Shown piece by piece: positions 6,995-16,710 of a stretch of 64,000 bases of DNA (position 1 is the stretch's first letter; each line of letters begins with the position of its first letter). Made by a program: the position numbers and the translations under genes. The notes under the pieces are model-generated. The model was not told the origin of the DNA and did not search any database. It saw only the letters and a list, made by a program, of their open reading frames with translations. The stretch comes from a bacterium (lineage in GTDB: Bacteria; Armatimonadota; UBA5829), in NCBI GenBank assembly GCA_021371935.1, contig JAJFVF010000013.1, positions 248,001-312,000 on the forward strand, read 5' to 3'.

Positions 6995-9900
6995 TTACTT
7001 TCCGCTGCACTCAGCCTCGGGGCTTGTATAAGTAGCCTCAGCAAGCTCTTTGTATGTCTGCCAGCGGTTCTTTACGTCCACTTCGGCCTCGCACATCAGC
7101 TTGGCAGCCGCATCCGGGTTGATCTTCTTCAATACCCGATAGCGGTTTTCGCCGTATGCATATTCTTCAAAGGACATACTCGGCTCTTTGCTGTCCAGAG
7201 AAACCGGGTTCTCACCCTTGGCGGCCTTCTCAGGATTGTATCTGAACAACGGCCAGTGTCCGCAGGCGATCGCCTTCTTCTGCTCATCGACACCGAACGT
7301 GTTGTTGATGCCGTGCGCTATGCAGTGTGAATAGCAGATGATGATCGACGGACCATCATAAGCCTCAGCCTCGACAAGTGTCTTCACCAGATGGTTCGGG
7401 TCGGCCAAAGAGACTCGTGCCGCATACACATTGCCGTAGGTCATTGCCATCATGGCCAGGTCTTTCTTGCCCATGGGCTTGCCGCCTGCAGCAAACTTGG
7501 CGACTGCGCCTCTGGGTGTAGACTTGGACATCTGGCCGCCGGTGTTGGAGTAGACCTCAGTGTCGAGGACAAGGACGTTCACGTTCTTGCCGCTCGCGAG
7601 CACATGGTCCAGCCCGCCGTAACCGATATCATACGCCCAGCCGTCACCGCCGACTATCCACACCGACTTAGCCACAAGATAGTCCGCCACACTGTCAAGC
7701 TGCTTGCATGGTGCGCACTTGTCGAGCCAACCGGAGATAGAGTCTTTGAGTTCTTTGACTCTTGCGCGCTGTGCCTCTATGCCTTCCTGAGTCGATTGAT
7801 CGGCATTCTTGATCGCCTCAGCCAGCTCGGGCTTTACACAGCCGCCCTTAACCTCTGAGTCCAACAATTCAAGCGCATACTCCTTGAACTTGTCGATGGT
7901 GAGCCTGTAGCCCATACCGAACTCGGCATTATCCTCGAAGAGGCTGTTGCACCACGCAGGGCCGCGGCCGTCTTTGCGAGAGGTGTATGGAGTGGTGGGC
8001 AGGTTCCCGCCATAGATAGATGAGCAGCCCGTAGCATTAGCTATCACCGCACGGTCGCCAAAAAGCTGAGATACCAGCTTGACATATGCAGTCTCGCCGC
8101 AGCCCGCGCATGCGCCGGAGAACTCGAAGAGAGCCGGCAGAAGCTGGCTGCCTTTAACGGTCTCTTTCTTGACCAGTGTCGGGTCGGTCTCAGGAAGCGA
8201 GAGGAAGAAGTCCCAATTGGCTCTCTCGGACTCTCTCAGAGGCTCCTGCGGGACCATATTAATCGCCTTGTGATCAGGGTTGTCCTTGGACTTAGCCGGG
8301 CAGTTCTGTACGCACAGCCCGCAGCCTGTGCAGTCCTCAGGAGCAATCTGGACGGTGACTTTCTTGCCCTTGAGCTGAGCCTTGCCGTCGGCGCTCTTGA
8401 ATGTCGCCGGAGCCTTGGCCAGTTCACTCTCATCATATGCCTTCATGCGAATTGCGGCATGCGGGCAATAGAGCGAGCAGAACCCGCACTGTATGCACAA
8501 ATCGGGATCCCACTCGGGAATATCCACAGCGATGTTGCGCTTCTCAAATGCGGTAGTGCCCGTCATGAACTTGCCGTCCACAGGCATCTTGCTCACAGGA
8601 AGATCGTCGCCGCGTCCGGCCATAATCTCGGCTGTCACGGTCTTCACGAACTCGGGAGCATTTTCGCTGACAACCGGCGGCATCTTGAATGTGCTGGTTA
8701 CCTTGTTCGGATACTTGACTTCGGCAAACTCGGTCATACCGGCTTCGACAGCTTTGTAGTTCATCTCAACGACCTTATCGCCGTATTTGCCGTAACTCTT
8801 CTTGATTGCATTCTTGATTGCAGTGACTGCCTGCTCTTCGGGCAGAATGCCGGTGAGCTTGAAGAATGCGGCCTGCATTATCATATTTATCCGAGCACCG
8901 AGGCCGATCTTATGGCCGATTGAGATCGCATCGATCACATAGAACTTGGCCTTTTTGTCGATGATCTGCTGCTGGACTTCCTGCGGAAGGGTATCCCATA
9001 CAACATCTGCACCGTGTGGTGTGGTCAGCAGGAATGTACCGCCCTCTTCCAGGTTCTTGAGCATATCGTATTTTTCGATGAAGCTCGGATTGTGACATGC
9101 AATGAAGTTTGCACTGTCGATCAGATACGGGCTGCGGATCGGGTTTTTGCCGAATCGCAGGTGAGAAACAGTGACCGAACCGGCTTTCTTCGAGTCATAC
9201 ACAAAGTATCCCTGAGCGTAGTTGTCCGTCTCGTCGCCGATAATCTTGATCGAGTTCTTGTTGGCGCCGACAGTTCCGTCAGAGCCGAGTCCATAGAACA
9301 TAGCCCTGTAAGTGTTTTCATCGGCAGTGCGGAAGCTCGGATCGTAATCCAGACTTGACTTGGTGACGTCATCATTGATACCGACCACGAAGTGGTTCTT
9401 CGGCTTGTCGGCCTTGAGGTTATCGAATACTGCCTTGACCATTGCAGGAGTGAACTCCTTGGAACCCAGGCCGTATCTGCCGCCCACGATCACGGGAGCA
9501 CTCTTGAACGGAGCCTTACCCTCGGACACTGCCTCTTCAACACCTGTAACCACATCCAGATAGAGCGGCTCACCAAGCGATCCAGGCTCCTTTGTGCGGT
9601 CGAGAACAGCTATCTTCTTTACGGATGCAGGAAGCGCTGCAATCAGATGCTCGACGCTGAACGGTCTGTAAAGTCGAACTTTGATGATGCCGACTTTCTC
9701 GCCCTTGGCAGTCATATAATCGACTGTCTCATGGGCGGTCTCGGCGCCGGAGCCCATCAGCACGATTACTCTTTCGGCATCCGGAGCACCAACATATTCA
9801 AACAGTTTATACTGTCTGCCGACTATCTTCGCGAACTTGTCCATCGTCTCCTGGACAATCTTCGGAGTGGCAAGATAGAACTTGTTTACGGTCTCGCGGC

Positions 9901-10582
9901 CCTGGAAGTAGACATCCGGGTTCTGAGCAGTGCCGCCCATGCTCGGGTGATCCGGAGAGAGTCCGCGCATCCTGTGCGCTAGCACCAGATCATCGTCGAT
10001 CATTGCGTGCATGTCGTCATAGGTCAGCTCTTCGATCTTCTGAACTTCATGGCTGGTGCGGAAACCGTCGAAAAAGTGCAGGAAAGGAATGCGGCTGGCA
10101 AGAGTCGCCTGCTGAGCGATCAGGGCAAAGTCCATGGCTTCCTGAACGCTGTTGGAGCAAAACATCGCAAAACCGGTCTGGCGGCAGGCCATAACGTCGC
10201 TGTGGTCGCCGAAGATGGATAGAGCTGCACATGCAAGGCTTCTGGCTGTGACATGGAAGACCGTTGAGGTAAGCTCACCGGCGATCTTATACATGTTAGG
10301 GATCATAAGGAGCAGACCCTGCGAAGCAGTGAATGTGGTCGTCAGAGCGCCGGTAGCCAGCGCGCCGTGCACGGCTCCCGATGCCCCACCCTCACTCTGC
10401 ATTTCGGTGACTGACGGGATGGTCCCCCAAATATTCTTTTCGCCGCGGGCTGTCTTTTCATCGGAGACTTCGCCCATCGGTGAACTCGGCGTGATCGGAT
10501 ATATTGCAATTACTTCATTAGTTGCGTGTGCTACGTGGGCAGCCGCCGAATTGCCGTCGTAGCCCTTCATCTTACGTGCCAT
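6995..10582 (-). CDS. nifJ: Pyruvate:ferredoxin (flavodoxin) oxidoreductase
   Basis: A 1195-residue single-chain enzyme that cleaves pyruvate with CoA to acetyl-CoA and CO2 and reduces ferredoxin. Domains in order: pyruvate-binding N-terminal domain (YPITPSSPMGE near residue 30), transketolase C-like domain II (about 260-400), the gamma/EKR-type domain (about 415-640), two [4Fe-4S] clusters (CIQCGFCSLYCP near 695 and CTGCGLCVQNCP near 752), a proximal-cluster/TPP domain starting CAGCGET near 822, and the TPP-Mg motif GDGWAYDIG near 980. Length matches NifJ homologues (about 1170-1230). ATG at 10582 with AAGGAG. In this fermentative gene set it supplies the ferredoxin used by the HydABC-type hydrogenases. 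No Rex-like palindrome is visible in its 86-bp upstream gap. Confidence 0.97.
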   Translation of the reverse strand: MARKMKGYDGNSAAAHVAHATNEVIAIYPITPSSPMGEVSDEKTARGEKNIWGTIPSVTEMQSEGGASGAVHGALATGALTTTFTASQGLLLMIPNMYKIAGELTSTVFHVTARSLACAALSIFGDHSDVMACRQTGFAMFCSNSVQEAMDFALIAQQATLASRIPFLHFFDGFRTSHEVQKIEELTYDDMHAMIDDDLVLAHRMRGLSPDHPSMGGTAQNPDVYFQGRETVNKFYLATPKIVQETMDKFAKIVGRQYKLFEYVGAPDAERVIVLMGSGAETAHETVDYMTAKGEKVGIIKVRLYRPFSVEHLIAALPASVKKIAVLDRTKEPGSLGEPLYLDVVTGVEEAVSEGKAPFKSAPVIVGGRYGLGSKEFTPAMVKAVFDNLKADKPKNHFVVGINDDVTKSSLDYDPSFRTADENTYRAMFYGLGSDGTVGANKNSIKIIGDETDNYAQGYFVYDSKKAGSVTVSHLRFGKNPIRSPYLIDSANFIACHNPSFIEKYDMLKNLEEGGTFLLTTPHGADVVWDTLPQEVQQQIIDKKAKFYVIDAISIGHKIGLGARINMIMQAAFFKLTGILPEEQAVTAIKNAIKKSYGKYGDKVVEMNYKAVEAGMTEFAEVKYPNKVTSTFKMPPVVSENAPEFVKTVTAEIMAGRGDDLPVSKMPVDGKFMTGTTAFEKRNIAVDIPEWDPDLCIQCGFCSLYCPHAAIRMKAYDESELAKAPATFKSADGKAQLKGKKVTVQIAPEDCTGCGLCVQNCPAKSKDNPDHKAINMVPQEPLRESERANWDFFLSLPETDPTLVKKETVKGSQLLPALFEFSGACAGCGETAYVKLVSQLFGDRAVIANATGCSSIYGGNLPTTPYTSRKDGRGPAWCNSLFEDNAEFGMGYRLTIDKFKEYALELLDSEVKGGCVKPELAEAIKNADQSTQEGIEAQRARVKELKDSISGWLDKCAPCKQLDSVADYLVAKSVWIVGGDGWAYDIGYGGLDHVLASGKNVNVLVLDTEVYSNTGGQMSKSTPRGAVAKFAAGGKPMGKKDLAMMAMTYGNVYAARVSLADPNHLVKTLVEAEAYDGPSIIICYSHCIAHGINNTFGVDEQKKAIACGHWPLFRYNPEKAAKGENPVSLDSKEPSMSFEEYAYGENRYRVLKKINPDAAAKLMCEAEVDVKNRWQTYKELAEATYTSPEAECSGK

Positions 10583-10600
10583 TTTATCTCCTTGATCTGG

Positions 10601-10632
10601 TTTGATAGTTTGACAGTGTGATAGTCCGATAA
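10601..10632. repeat. Degenerate 8-bp tandem repeat
   Basis: Four units: TTTGATAG, TTTGACAG, TGTGATAG, TCCGATAA. The repeat occupies part of the nifJ-recR gap, 19 nt from the nifJ start. It resembles the 7-bp families elsewhere in the window. Confidence 0.55.
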
Positions 10633-10668
10633 TTGGTTACCACCAAACCATCTAACCATCATACTAAA

Positions 10669-11265
10669 CTATATTTCTCTTCGCCATTGAAGGGCCTGGA
10701 TCAACGTCGCCTGATCGGCATAGTCCATATCTCCTCCAACCGGCATTCCGTGGGCAATCCTGGTCACTTTCACGCCCAGCGGTTTAACAAGTTGCGCTAT
10801 ATACATGGCGGTTGCGTCGCCTTCAATCGTAGGATTTGTGGCGAGCACAATTTCCTTGATCTCGCCACTATTTATTCGCTCAAGAAGCTCCCGCACCCTG
10901 AGCATATCAGCAGACACACCGTCCATGGGCGATATCACGCCACCCAGAACATGGTATAGTCCTCGAAACTCGTTGGTCTTTTCCATCGCGACGACATCGC
11001 GCGGCTCGGCCACGACACAAAGCAGTGATCTGTCACGTTTCGCATCCGAACAGACCTCGCAGCGGTCCTGATCCGTGTAGTTATAGCATATGGGGCAGAG
11101 TTTGATGTGGGCTTTCACGTCCATCACGGCGTCGGCAAGCATCTGCGCCTCGTCTTCGGATATTCTGAGGACATGAAACGCCAGCCTCTGCGCGGATTTT
11201 GGTCCGATCCCAGGGAGCTTTTCAAACTCGCCCACCAGTTTTGCAAGCGGTTTTGCGTAATGCAT
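10669..11265 (-). CDS. recR: Recombination mediator RecR
   Basis: A 198-residue DNA-binding ring protein of the RecFOR pathway, which loads RecA onto gapped DNA. Seen: the helix-hairpin-helix LPGIGPKSAQRLAF (about residues 17-30), a four-Cys zinc finger CPIC-x9-CEVC (about 53-69), and the Toprim domain beginning LCVVAEPRD with IVLATNPTIEGDATA. The start is the ATG at 11265 (MHYAKPL), which matches RecR homologues; a TTG four codons upstream is not needed. dnaX and ybaB, common neighbours, are absent. nifJ follows on the same strand after 86 bp. Confidence 0.96.
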   Translation of the reverse strand: MHYAKPLAKLVGEFEKLPGIGPKSAQRLAFHVLRISEDEAQMLADAVMDVKAHIKLCPICYNYTDQDRCEVCSDAKRDRSLLCVVAEPRDVVAMEKTNEFRGLYHVLGGVISPMDGVSADMLRVRELLERINSGEIKEIVLATNPTIEGDATAMYIAQLVKPLGVKVTRIAHGMPVGGDMDYADQATLIQALQWRREI

Positions 11266-11325
11266 ATGTACACACAAATAATTGACGAGCAGACCGGCCC
11301 GCCATTGATAACCGATACATTATAG

Positions 11326-11607
11326 CAAATGCGCGGGGAGAATCAAAGTGTTTTGTTGTGTGATTGGTGCTAGGGTTGCGGATTGGCGTGGGTGGAGATT
11401 TTTCGGCCTGCTTATTCTCCTAAGGGAAATTGTCGGGGATTTGAATCTCCGACGCAGGTATGTGGGGCTTGAGTCCCTAATCACTGTTTGACTGCAGCTT
11501 GCTGGGATTCGTTGACCTAACGCCGTGCAGGCTGTGGGAATTAATTCTTCGTTAATGTCCTGAGATATCCCATTACCGTCATTCCCGCAGCATACTCAAA
11601 CTATCTG
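11326..11607. other. Intergenic stretch with small palindromes
   Basis: No supported gene. It holds a 9-bp stem hairpin GTCGGGGAT/ATCTCCGAC (11432-11453, loop TTGA) followed about 12 nt later by GGGGCT/AGTCCC, the same paired-hairpin arrangement found at other loci in the window. Confidence 0.45.
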
Positions 11608-12183
11608 CTATCTCGCTCCGTATTTACGAAGCAATTTGGCAATCTCATTGTTGCCCTCCGACTCAGCAGCACGTAGAGGCGTCCACCCATTCGCATCATT
11701 TACATTGACATTCGCTCCACCATCAAGTAGCGCAGTTGCTGCTTTAATATAGTTCTCAGTTGCAGCGTGATGCAGCGGTGTACAGCCGTTATCAGTCTTG
11801 GCGTTGACATTAGCGCCGTGTTCAATGAGCAATCTCACCATCTCCGGACGCTCCTCCACTCCTATAGCCTTATGCAATGGGGTGAAACCACGGTTGCTTC
11901 GAACATCAACATCCGCGCCATGCTCAATAAGTACCTTGGCAATCTCCTGATGACCCGCGTCCGCTGCCCAATGCAAAGGAGTCATGCCAAACACGTCTCT
12001 AGGATCAACTTCGGCGCCATGCTCAAGAAGCATTCTTGCCATTGCCAATTGGTTCGTTGCAGGAGTCAGGTGCAAAGGAGTAACGCCTTGATCATTTCTC
12101 GGATTCACATCCGCACCGCTCTTGATTAGGCGATCGAATTCATCTATATTCCCCTGTGCAACCGCATAGTGCATCTCTGCCAT
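11608..12183 (-). CDS. Ankyrin repeat protein (cytoplasmic)
   Basis: A 191-residue protein made almost entirely of about five ankyrin repeats (G-x-TPLH-x-A ... LL-x-x-GA-x-V-x), with the capping repeats at each end. There is no signal peptide or membrane segment, so it is predicted cytoplasmic, unlike the ankyrin proteins at 13744 and 33887. ATG at 12183 with GGAG upstream. Ankyrin stacks mediate protein-protein contacts; the partner is unknown. It stands alone with more than 150 bp on each side. Confidence 0.85.
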   Translation of the reverse strand: MAEMHYAVAQGNIDEFDRLIKSGADVNPRNDQGVTPLHLTPATNQLAMARMLLEHGAEVDPRDVFGMTPLHWAADAGHQEIAKVLIEHGADVDVRSNRGFTPLHKAIGVEERPEMVRLLIEHGANVNAKTDNGCTPLHHAATENYIKAATALLDGGANVNVNDANGWTPLRAAESEGNNEIAKLLRKYGAR

Positions 12184-12346
12184 TGTTGTCTATTCTCCAA
12201 TCCCTAATTTTTGGTGTTTTTTGTTGTTGCCTTGTTGTTCTGGGGCACCCTGTCCTAAAACCGCCATACACACCGGAATCTACAATCTCACCCGCATTCT
12301 ATCCATAACCAGCCTGCCTGTCAATATCAGTTACAAAACACTGAAA

Positions 12347-12895
12347 CTAAGCTGGATTTGCTGCATCCCATTCCGACCGTAAGATCGAATATATAAGTTG
12401 GTCATACCGTTTTCCTTCAATCCAATAATGCTCTCTTTGCCTGCCATCCATTGCAAAGCCACACTTCTCAAGGAGACTTACTGAAGGAATATTGCTGGAA
12501 GATGTTGTTGCATATAACTTGTTGAGATTGTATTTCCTGTCGCCAAACGATAATCCAACAAACTGCTGCAGCATTATGCTGCCCAACCCTTTATTTCGAT
12601 TTTGCTCCGGTAAGTAATATCCAAACTCTGCACTATGGTTTCTCGGATTGTAATCGAACGATCTTATCTTCCCTAAAGGCTCTTTATCATCATTTGCCGC
12701 CACCAACACATAGCATGATCCATCGGGACTGCAAATCATGCGTCTCATCTTATCAACATATTCTTTTTCCGATATATGAGTTTGACATGGGCGGCAAGTA
12801 TAGTGGTCCTGTTGTTTTTCAGTCGCAGTCCATGTGTACAATCTGGAAAAATATTCTTCACTCAGAGGAATAAGTCGGTAATTGTCAGGATTCAT
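12347..12895 (-). CDS. GNAT family N-acetyltransferase
   Basis: A 182-residue acetyltransferase of the RimJ/RimL-like type. Seen: the acetyl-CoA-binding loop around EFGYYLPEQNRNKGLGSIML (about residues 90-110, Q/R-x-x-G-x-G motif) and the late motif NIPSVSLLEKCGF typical of RimJ/RimL (N-x-x-S-x-x-x-x-E-K-x-G-F). The acceptor is unknown. Its ATG lies 3 nt after the stop of the upstream gene at 12899, so the two are likely co-translated. Confidence 0.85.
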   Translation of the reverse strand: MNPDNYRLIPLSEEYFSRLYTWTATEKQQDHYTCRPCQTHISEKEYVDKMRRMICSPDGSCYVLVAANDDKEPLGKIRSFDYNPRNHSAEFGYYLPEQNRNKGLGSIMLQQFVGLSFGDRKYNLNKLYATTSSSNIPSVSLLEKCGFAMDGRQREHYWIEGKRYDQLIYSILRSEWDAANPA

Positions 12896-12898
12896 GAG

Positions 12899-13618
12899 TC
12901 AGTCCGTTCTACTCTCTGCGAGCATATCATAATATCTTTTCGCGAGTTCAGAATATTGCTTTATTTCTGACCGTCCCCTCGCAGACAAGTCATAAAGACC
13001 ATAACCGACACGTTCAAACCACAAATAAAAGTTGCTGTGGAGTATTGAGAGAGTCTTCTCGCCGGTGCCGAGCTGTCTGAGCACTTTCGGCTGTGTGGGA
13101 CCAAGTTTTGCAAGATAGCATGCGATCTGAATAACGTTTTCACGGTATGCCGTCATAATCTTTGTGCGGCAGCTTCCTCCGGTATTGAAATCCCCTGATC
13201 GGTTCTCCACCTCCCTGATTATGGCTCGCCTGGAAGAGTGCTTCTTGTGTCTTTCATATGGAATCGGATGCATAATGACCTCAACAGGTGCTCTCTTGTG
13301 CCCGGGGGATATGAAGATAAGCCCAAGCTCCAGGCGTTTGAGCAGAAGCTGTAGCGGCCTGTTTGAACACAGCCATTTGCGCTTGTCATGTGGCCGCGGG
13401 ACTGCCACATAGACCGAATCACAACTCTGCTGCCGTTTGACCGCTTGAGACAACAGCACAACATTGAGACACTTTTTCAGCTCGACGATGATCAGGTCAT
13501 CGCCCTTGAGCGCGACGACATCGCAGTTATTGACTTCGCTGCGCACAGTGTAGCCATGGCTGACCAGATAGTCGTATAGAGGATTGTAGAGGTCTGTCTC
13601 TAAATTTTTTTTAACCAC
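12899..13618 (-). CDS. DUF2161-like PD-(D/E)XK-type phosphodiesterase
   Basis: A 239-residue protein. The N-terminal half has a restriction-endonuclease-like core: D33-V-V-A-L-K followed by I-V-E-L-K-K, i.e. D...E-x-K with the usual spacing, in a fold starting YDYLVSHGYTVRSEVNNCDV. This matches my recollection of the DUF2161 family. The C-terminal about 90 residues look like a winged-helix DNA-binding segment (LRQLGTGEKTLSILHSNFYL). GTG start at 13618. It forms a two-gene unit with the downstream acetyltransferase. A nuclease role is inferred from the motif only. Confidence 0.65.
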   Translation of the reverse strand: MVKKNLETDLYNPLYDYLVSHGYTVRSEVNNCDVVALKGDDLIIVELKKCLNVVLLSQAVKRQQSCDSVYVAVPRPHDKRKWLCSNRPLQLLLKRLELGLIFISPGHKRAPVEVIMHPIPYERHKKHSSRRAIIREVENRSGDFNTGGSCRTKIMTAYRENVIQIACYLAKLGPTQPKVLRQLGTGEKTLSILHSNFYLWFERVGYGLYDLSARGRSEIKQYSELAKRYYDMLAESRTD

Positions 13619-13743
13619 AGTTGTAATATTTTATAGCGTTTGAGCGTCATGGTCAATGAATGATGTCTGTAACAATAAAGGATAATCTTGGCATCAGTCG
13701 AAACTAATATCATCAACCAATTTTCTTCACTGGAGGCAAAACT

Positions 13744-14724
13744 ATGCGTACGTTTGTATCACATCTTACGTTAAAAGCAGTAATCGGCATCTTGCTTTTA
13801 ACCTCGGTGCCTGTTTTGTGCGACACGACATGTTCGGCTACTTGCTGTCCCACTACTTCCTCAATCAACCCTGAACGCGCAAAATATCGAGCCACCCATC
13901 TGCCGTGGGCAGTCATTGATTGCCCAGAGCAGGTCCCGGAATTGATCAAAAACGGCGCTGATGTAAACGCCACGGATGAAGATGGTCGAACAGCACTCCA
14001 TTTTGCAGTGTTTAATAACAATTACGGCATTGCAAAAACGCTTCTCGAAAACGGCGCCGAAGTTAACGTCAAAGAGCATTCAAGTGAAGGCGGTTTTTGT
14101 GGTTGGGGATGGTATCCTCTGCACCTGGCATTGAGAAACGAAAACAAGGATATGATAAGGCTGTTGGTCGACCATGGGGCGGATGTGAATGCCGTGCGCT
14201 CGGATGGATGGCCCCCACTAGATACTGCTGCCTATCATGGTCAGCCTGATATGATCGAGCTTTTGATTTCAAAGGGAGCGGACGTAAAATACAAAGACTA
14301 CGAAGCCCTGCGCTTCGCAATCGATTTGAAGAAGATTGATGGCGCACTTGTGATGATTAAGCATGGCGCAGACGTAAACAAAATCAATAACTTCGGCCGC
14401 ACCGCGTTGCATGTAGCCGCAAGCCTTGGAGACACCCCTGCAGTAAAGGAATTGATAAAATACAAGGCAAAGATCGATATTGCTGATAATAAAGGCAGGA
14501 CTCCACTCTATACGGCAACATACTACGGATTTCTGGATATCGCAAAGCTGCTCATAGCGAATGGGGCTAATGTGAATGTGCATGCTGAAGGCAATACGTC
14601 TCTCCTTCAGATATTAAAAGAGGGCAAGCATGATTATATGACTTCGCCTCAAGATCAGAATAACAAGATTAAGCGTGACTGGTACGGCATTAAGCGAGTC
14701 CTGCTCCGCCACGGCGCAAAATAA
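13744..14724 (+). CDS. Exported ankyrin repeat protein
   Basis: A 326-residue protein with an N-terminal signal peptide (about residues 1-26, hydrophobic VIGILLLTSVPVLC) and then about seven ankyrin repeats, ending close to the C-terminus (RVLLRHGAK). A Cys in the signal region (L-C-D) and a CSATCC cluster follow; the LC could be a lipobox, but the consensus is imperfect. Good ribosome site (GGAGG 7 nt before ATG). It is predicted periplasmic or envelope-located, unlike the neighbouring ankyrin gene at 11608. Confidence 0.85.
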   Translation: MRTFVSHLTLKAVIGILLLTSVPVLCDTTCSATCCPTTSSINPERAKYRATHLPWAVIDCPEQVPELIKNGADVNATDEDGRTALHFAVFNNNYGIAKTLLENGAEVNVKEHSSEGGFCGWGWYPLHLALRNENKDMIRLLVDHGADVNAVRSDGWPPLDTAAYHGQPDMIELLISKGADVKYKDYEALRFAIDLKKIDGALVMIKHGADVNKINNFGRTALHVAASLGDTPAVKELIKYKAKIDIADNKGRTPLYTATYYGFLDIAKLLIANGANVNVHAEGNTSLLQILKEGKHDYMTSPQDQNNKIKRDWYGIKRVLLRHGAK

Positions 14725-14748
14725 TAAATTTGATCGTTTGATCTTGAT

Positions 14749-14798
14749 CGTCGGGGGAATCTTTCCCCCGACGGGTATATTGTGGGTTTCTAACCCAC
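14749..14798. repeat. Paired-hairpin intergenic repeat
   Basis: Two hairpins in series: CGTCGGGGG/CCCCCGACG (14749-14773) and GTGGGTT/AACCCAC (14782-14798). No T-run follows the first, so it is not a classical terminator, though it may act as one for the ankyrin gene. Confidence 0.55.
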
Positions 14799-14895
14799 TT
14801 ATTATGAAGTCCCTGGACCATCCAGTGCAGCCGAAGCAGTTTAGTTCCACAAATTGAAATCAGCGCCGATGGATGCGGGATCAGAAAACCCCTTT

Positions 14896-15192
14896 TCAGC
14901 AAAACTGCGGTATAGGCGATGCGCTAATGGCGGTATAAGACTGGCAAGAGCAGCGGCCGCCGCCGGCATCGTGTTCAGCGCACCATAACGCGGGCAATGT
15001 TCCCTTTACCCAGTTTGCGCACATTTTGCGTTTCTCATCCGAGTTGCAAATCAGGCATATATCGATACCGCTCCACTCGTTCATTCCGCCTCTGGCAGCG
15101 CTGCCATACACGTAAAACGACATAAGCGCGTCACCGAGTCGTGCTTGAGCATCAGCAGTGATTTCGCCTAATAATTTCTTCACATCTTCCAT
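14896..15192 (-). pseudogene. Degenerate nucleotidyltransferase-domain fragment
   Basis: A 98-residue frame (ATG at 15192, MEDVKKLLGE) with the MNT nucleotidyltransferase signature GSAARG-x5-S-G-I-D. The first catalytic Asp of the S-D-x-D motif is replaced by Gly, and the protein stops about 45 residues later in an atypical Cys-rich tail. The full family fold needs more sequence, so this looks like a truncated or frameshifted relic. An upstream in-frame GTG exists but lies in repeat sequence. Confidence 0.5.
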
Positions 15193-15226
15193 AACTACAA
15201 CTTCCCGTCCTGAACCAGGCCTCTCC

Positions 15227-15254
15227 CAACACCCGACACCTATCACCTGACACC
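15227..15254 (-). repeat. 7-bp tandem repeat (GGTGNNN family)
   Basis: On the minus strand four units read GGTGTCA, GGTGATA, GGTGTCG, GGTGTTG. The repeat lies immediately downstream of the htpX stop codon. Confidence 0.65.
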
Positions 15255-15258
15255 CACT

Positions 15259-16143
15259 TTACATCTCCCTGAGGCGCGCAATCCTGTCCTCAATCGGCGG
15301 ATGGGTGTCGAAACTGAGGAAACTTCCGATTCCCTTCAGGGGATTAGCGATGAATAGATGAGCTGTGGCTTTATTAGCAGTCCCCAGCACGTGTGGGTCA
15401 CTTGCTATCTTTTCGAGGGCGCTTGCCAGACCATCGGGATAGCGAGTGAGCATAGCACCGCTCGCGTCCGCCAGATACTCTCTGCGCCGTGAAATCATCG
15501 CCTGCACAAGTGCAGCCGCTATCGGAGCCAGAATAGCCAGAAGAATGCCGACAGCATAAAATATGAGCTGAGCCTGGCCGCCCTCGTCATCACGGCTTCT
15601 GCGGCCACCAAAACCCAGGCGGCCCGTCCACCAGAACCAGTGCGCCAGCATCGCAACCGCTCCCACCAGCACAGAGACCAACGCCATAAACCGTATATCA
15701 AAGTTCTTGATATGCGACATTTCATGTGCCAGCACACCTTCCAGTTCGACGCGGTTCATAATGCTCAGCAACCCTGTGGTGACGCATATGACGCCATGCT
15801 CGGGGTCCCTGCCCGTGGCGAACGCATTTGGAGCCGGATCATCCATAACATAGGTCTTTGGAACAGGGATTCCCGCCGCCAGTGCAAGCCCCTCGACAGC
15901 ATTCACATAGTGAGGAAACTCTTCCTTTGTGGCCTCCCTTGCACGTGTTGAGGCGAGCACAATCTTGTCCGAGTAATAGTAGCTGCCTATGCTGGTGGCG
16001 AACGCAAACCCTACGGCTATGACGAGCGCCATCGGGCTGCCATAGGCAAGATAAAACCCATAGCCTATCACCCCGATCAATAGAATGAACGCGATAATCA
16101 GAATACGCGAGCGCCAGATATTGGCACTTATCTGTTCATACAT
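15259..16143 (-). CDS. htpX: Membrane zinc metalloprotease HtpX (M48)
   Basis: A 294-residue integral-membrane protease that degrades misfolded membrane proteins. Two membrane segments cover about residues 14-50. The zinc site H-E-x-x-H is HEMSH (about 140-144), with the third ligand Glu in REYLADASGA. Two more hydrophobic segments flank about 150-215. The ending HPPIEDRIARLREM is typical of HtpX. It starts 3 nt after lemA and forms the common lemA-htpX operon, with no heat-shock operator visible. Confidence 0.95.
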   Translation of the reverse strand: MYEQISANIWRSRILIIAFILLIGVIGYGFYLAYGSPMALVIAVGFAFATSIGSYYYSDKIVLASTRAREATKEEFPHYVNAVEGLALAAGIPVPKTYVMDDPAPNAFATGRDPEHGVICVTTGLLSIMNRVELEGVLAHEMSHIKNFDIRFMALVSVLVGAVAMLAHWFWWTGRLGFGGRRSRDDEGGQAQLIFYAVGILLAILAPIAAALVQAMISRRREYLADASGAMLTRYPDGLASALEKIASDPHVLGTANKATAHLFIANPLKGIGSFLSFDTHPPIEDRIARLREM

Positions 16144-16146
16144 AAC

Positions 16147-16710
16147 TTACGAAAAATCCACCTTCACATTTTCCCTTGCCGCATCGTCCATCGGGAAATA
16201 CTCATGCTCGCTGAACCCAAAGTTCGACGCGATCATATTGGACGGAAAACTCTGTATAAGAGTGTTATATGTCATCACTTGGTCATTGTAAAACTGCCGC
16301 GCATATGCGATCTTGCTCTCTGTGCCCGAGAGTTCCTCCTGCAGCATCATAAAGTTCTGGTTGGCCTTCAGCCCTGGATACGCTTCTGCGACCGCAAACA
16401 GGCTCTTCAGAGCGCCGGTGATCTGGTTTTCAGCCTCACCCTGCTGCTTGGGTGATGACGCATTGATGCCCGCATTGCGCGCCTCGGTCACTTTCTCAAA
16501 GACCTCGCTCTCATGCTTTGCGTAGCCTTTGACCGTCTCGACCAGGTTCGGGATGAGGTCATATCTGCGCTTGAGTTGGACGTCTATCTGAGACCATGCG
16601 TTCTGAATGCGATTGCGCAGCCCCACCAGTTGGTTATATTTGACAATTACCCACAACAGCGCCAGGACAGCTATCCCCAGCACCACCATAAACGAAATCG
16701 TCATACTCAT
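16147..16710 (-). CDS. lemA: LemA family protein
   Basis: A 187-residue protein with one N-terminal membrane segment (about residues 4-24) and a long helical coiled-coil body. Family landmarks: [38 protein letters not shown] and [19 protein letters not shown]. The biochemical role of LemA is unknown, but pairing with htpX is widespread and suggests envelope quality control. ATG at 16710 with GGTGG just upstream. Confidence 0.95.
   Translation of the reverse strand: MSMTISFMVVLGIAVLALLWVIVKYNQLVGLRNRIQNAWSQIDVQLKRRYDLIPNLVETVKGYAKHESEVFEKVTEARNAGINASSPKQQGEAENQITGALKSLFAVAEAYPGLKANQNFMMLQEELSGTESKIAYARQFYNDQVMTYNTLIQSFPSNMIASNFGFSEHEYFPMDDAARENVKVDFS

Noticed and set aside
11326-11607. Structured RNA or riboswitch
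   Set aside because: Only short palindromes of the repeat type; no conserved riboswitch core or expression platform recognised.
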